From: Bacteroidales bacterium
GTDB lineage: Bacteria > Bacteroidota > Bacteroidia > Bacteroidales > UBA932
Assembly: GCA_024401915.1 (NCBI GenBank)
Contig: JAKSKA010000043.1
Coordinates: 1-9,373, forward strand
Length of the DNA: 9,373 bases
Reading direction: 5' to 3'
Position numbers and translations under genes: made by a program. Numbering within the stretch: position 1 is the first letter of the stretch; the number at the start of each line of letters is the position of its first letter. Shown piece after piece: positions 7,092 through 9,373 of the stretch. The notes beneath the pieces were generated by a model. It had not been told where the DNA came from, did not search any database, and saw nothing but the letters and a program-made list of their open reading frames with translations.

Positions 7092-9373
7092 ATGAAAATG
7101 ACATTCCATTCGATCGCTTGCGCAGCTGTCATCGCATTGATGGCGGCCTCGTGTGCAAAGGAGAACACTCCGAACACCGTGATACCGGAAGGTTTCAAGC
7201 TCGTGGAGTACTCCGCTTCAACTGAAATCACCAAGACCTCCCTTTCCGGAGAAGGTGAGGACAAGACCGTCAACTGGGAAGCCGGTGACGAAATCAAGAT
7301 CTTCTACGAAGGCGGTTCGACGACAGCCACCGCAGCGGCGGCAGGTGCCTCCACGACATTCTCCGCCGTGGTTCCCGAGACCGGAACCTGCTATGCCGTC
7401 TACCCTTCCGACGCAGCAGTTTGGTCTGACGGTGCATTTGCCGTGACGATTCCCGCCGTCCAGGACGGTGCGTTCGCCAAGGGCAATATGTCCATCGCGC
7501 AGCTTGACGCAGAGGGCGTCACCACATTCTACAATTCCACTTCCTTCATCAAGGTGCTTGTCGGCAGCTCCGAATACACCAAGGTGGTGCTCAAGGCAGT
7601 CGGCGGCGAGAACATCGCCGGCACCCTTGCCGTTACCCTGACTGACACTCCCGTAATCGGTGAGCTCACCGGCGGATCGTCTTCGATAACGCTGAACGTT
7701 GCGGCTCCCGGAACGTACTATGTCGCAATAGCCCCCGGCGCCACCTTCGCAAAGGGCATCCTCGCAACTTATTACAAGGGTGACACCGCTTCCGGCGCAT
7801 ATTTCCTCGACCAGAATCTCGTGATTGAAAGATCGAAGATCGCCAGTGTGGGCACCCTCGAGGAGAGGATAGGCAATTACTATGTCAGCACTACAGGTGC
7901 GGGCTCCAAGTCAGGCAAGAACGAGAAGAACGCAATGGACCCTGCGGCTCTCTACGCCTTCCTCAATGCCGCCGACGCTGACAAGAAAGCAGCGCAGGCT
8001 GCAGCCCTTAACGGTTCCACCATCCACCTCGCTGCCGGAACCTACGACTTCGAGGCGCTCGTCACGATGAAGTACGACGCAGCTGTCGACGTTGCGTTCG
8101 AGGGCGCGGACGATGTCGCCACCATCATCACCGGCAACGACGCCCACAGGCTGTTCGTGGTCGGCAAGGATGTCAAGGCATCATTCTCGAACATCGAGTT
8201 CTCCCACAGCCTCACAGCCGTTTCCGGAGAACCTGCCATCGTTCTCGAGAGCGGCTCCGAATCCTCATTCGTCAACTGCAAGATCCTCGACAACATCAAC
8301 AAGGACTCGGGTGGCGCCAACCACTCCCAGGCAGGTATCGTTGCCGGTGGCAAATCATATTTCGAGAACTGCGAATTCGCGCGAAACGAGGCGTCCTACG
8401 GCGCATCACTCTCCTTCAAGGCCGATGCTACCGTTAAGAACTGCACCTTCCACGACAATAAGGGTGTCGGCGCTCCCGGCAACTCGCTCTACATCTCCGA
8501 GGACTGTACGGTGACTGCCGAGGGCTGCGAGTTTACAAACAACACTACCAGCGGCGACTACGGCGGAGCGGTCAGCTCCTGCGCCGGAACTCTCAATATG
8601 ACAGGGTGCAAGATCAACGGCAACACGAACACCTCCAAGAGGGGCGCCGCAATGCGTCTCTGGAACGCAGCCAAGGCTGTGCTCACGAACTGCGAAATGA
8701 AGAACAACCACGCCGAGAGCTGGGGCGGTGCCGTCTATATGCAGAACACTTCATCTCTCGAAATCGTCGGCGGAACCTACGATAACAACGACGGCGTCGG
8801 CGCCGGCTTCATAAGCCTTGCCGACAAGTCTTCCATCAAGATCACCGGTGCCGCTCTGACCAACAACAAGGCGACAGGCGGAAACGGCGGAGCCATCGTG
8901 TTCGAAAGTACTTCAACCCTCGAGTGTAACGATGTCACCTTTACGGGCAACACTGCATCCTCGATGGCCGCAGTATGCTACATCGGCAGCGGTACCGCGA
9001 AATTCAAGGGCTGTACCTTCGGAAAAGACGGCAATGGCAATACTTCTACCAGCAGCGGTGGTGTATTCCGTATCAAGACCTCGACGGTTTCCATCGAAGA
9101 TTGTTCGTTCGCATCCAATCAGGGCTCATACGGTGGAGCCATTTCGATAGAAGGCAGCACCAGCCCTGTGATTACCGTAAAGGACTGCTCGTTCCTTAAA
9201 TGCAAGACGATCACCACCGGCAGCAACAAGGGCGGTGCCATTATGCAGGATGCCGGAACCTTGACAGTGACCGGTTCCACCTTCGATGACTGCAGCTCCA
9301 AGGACGGCGGCGTCTATTCCGCGGCAGGCGGCTCGGCCTCTTTCACGAACTGCGATTTCGGAAAGACGACGAG
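7092..9373 (+). CDS. Fimbrillin-like/right-handed beta-helix lipoprotein, second paralogue (3' end outside window)
   Basis: The frame is open from ATG 7092 to the right edge (760 codons). The signal peptide ends MAASC, with Cys21, followed by AKENTPN. The fimbrillin-like head spans about residues 33-255, with VNWEAGDEIKIFY, CYAVYPSDAA, VTIPAVQDGAFAKGN and TYYVAIAPGATFAKG. The linker NYYVSTTGAGSKSG and the beta-helix entry STIHLAAGTYDF follow. Coils from about residue 363 carry NCEFARN, NCTFHDN, GCEFTNN, NCEMKNN, DCSFASN and GGA[IV] motifs at 491, 545, 599, 681 and 714. Head and body align along their length with the preceding beta-helix gene, sharing for example IPAVQDG, GNSLY and GAAMRLWN, so the two are tandem paralogues rather than a recent exact duplication. 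By comparison some 200-300 residues are probably missing beyond the edge. A surface adhesin-like or binding role is inferred as for its partner; no catalytic residues were recognised. Confidence 0.87.
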   Translation, partial: MKMTFHSIACAAVIALMAASCAKENTPNTVIPEGFKLVEYSASTEITKTSLSGEGEDKTVNWEAGDEIKIFYEGGSTTATAAAAGASTTFSAVVPETGTCYAVYPSDAAVWSDGAFAVTIPAVQDGAFAKGNMSIAQLDAEGVTTFYNSTSFIKVLVGSSEYTKVVLKAVGGENIAGTLAVTLTDTPVIGELTGGSSSITLNVAAPGTYYVAIAPGATFAKGILATYYKGDTASGAYFLDQNLVIERSKIASVGTLEERIGNYYVSTTGAGSKSGKNEKNAMDPAALYAFLNAADADKKAAQAAALNGSTIHLAAGTYDFEALVTMKYDAAVDVAFEGADDVATIITGNDAHRLFVVGKDVKASFSNIEFSHSLTAVSGEPAIVLESGSESSFVNCKILDNINKDSGGANHSQAGIVAGGKSYFENCEFARNEASYGASLSFKADATVKNCTFHDNKGVGAPGNSLYISEDCTVTAEGCEFTNNTTSGDYGGAVSSCAGTLNMTGCKINGNTNTSKRGAAMRLWNAAKAVLTNCEMKNNHAESWGGAVYMQNTSSLEIVGGTYDNNDGVGAGFISLADKSSIKITGAALTNNKATGGNGGAIVFESTSTLECNDVTFTGNTASSMAAVCYIGSGTAKFKGCTFGKDGNGNTSTSSGGVFRIKTSTVSIEDCSFASNQGSYGGAISIEGSTSPVITVKDCSFLKCKTITTGSNKGGAIMQDAGTLTVTGSTFDDCSSKDGGVYSAAGGSASFTNCDFGKTT
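8178..9373 (+). repeat. Beta-helix coil repeats (Pmp-like) in the second paralogue
   Basis: The coils run from protein residue 363 to the window edge. They show the same [ND]-C-x-F-x-x-N plus G-G-[AV]-[IVF] rhythm as the first paralogue. Late coils drift from it (SFLKC, TFDDC, DFGKT in place of FxxN), and GGVF and GGVY replace GGAI. The array is cut by the window boundary. Confidence 0.78.

Noticed and set aside
4979..9373. CRISPR-like or DNA-level tandem repeats in the Gly/Asn-rich regions
   Set aside because: The periodicity is at protein level; the nucleotide copies are diverged, irregular in length and in frame with the beta-helix coils.

Overview
The window is most likely from a Bacteroidales-type (Bacteroidota) genome. 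All genes lie on the + strand, spacers are 4-18 nt, coding GC is visibly high (roughly 55-60%), and Shine-Dalgarno signals are weak. Five consecutive long genes begin with lipoprotein signal peptides. The domain repertoire (endonuclease/exonuclease/phosphatase fold, PKD, fimbrillin-like, fibronectin type III, Pmp-like beta-helix) is characteristic of gut Bacteroidales surface loci. High GC would suit an Alistipes-like or uncultured gut lineage, but species and family cannot be fixed from the sequence alone.

Layout: (1) 1-599, the 3' part of an endonuclease/exonuclease/phosphatase family protein, cut by the window edge. (2) 604-1200, a small lipoprotein with two PKD-like domains. (3) 1211-2656, a lipoprotein with a fimbrillin-like N-terminal domain and two FN3-like domains. 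(4) 2672-3882, a four-FN3 lipoprotein gene broken by a frameshift in the fourth repeat. (5) 3887-6931, a 1014-aa lipoprotein with a fimbrillin-like head and a right-handed beta-helix body carrying chlamydial-Pmp-type GGA[IVL] and FxxN repeats. (6) 6950-7087, a 45-codon AT-richer small ORF. (7) 7092-9373, a paralogue of gene 5, open at the right edge (760 codons visible).

The genes look like one operon. There is no gap large enough for an obvious promoter or terminator, and three junctions share the same layout of stop codon, 4 nt ending in CT, then ATG. The products appear to be a set of outer-membrane or surface lipoproteins built from exchangeable modules: one fimbrillin-like head occurs on an FN3 body once and on a beta-helix body twice. 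A cell-surface role in adhesion, matrix or substrate capture is the natural inference. No SusC/SusD pair, carbohydrate-active enzyme, secretion machinery or regulator is present in the window to define the substrate.

The most noteworthy items are the tandem head-plus-beta-helix lipoproteins, the 10-nt deletion that breaks the FN3 gene (explainable by collapse of a short direct repeat), and the small peptide gene placed between the two paralogues. No RNA genes, mobile elements, CRISPR arrays or attachment sites were seen.
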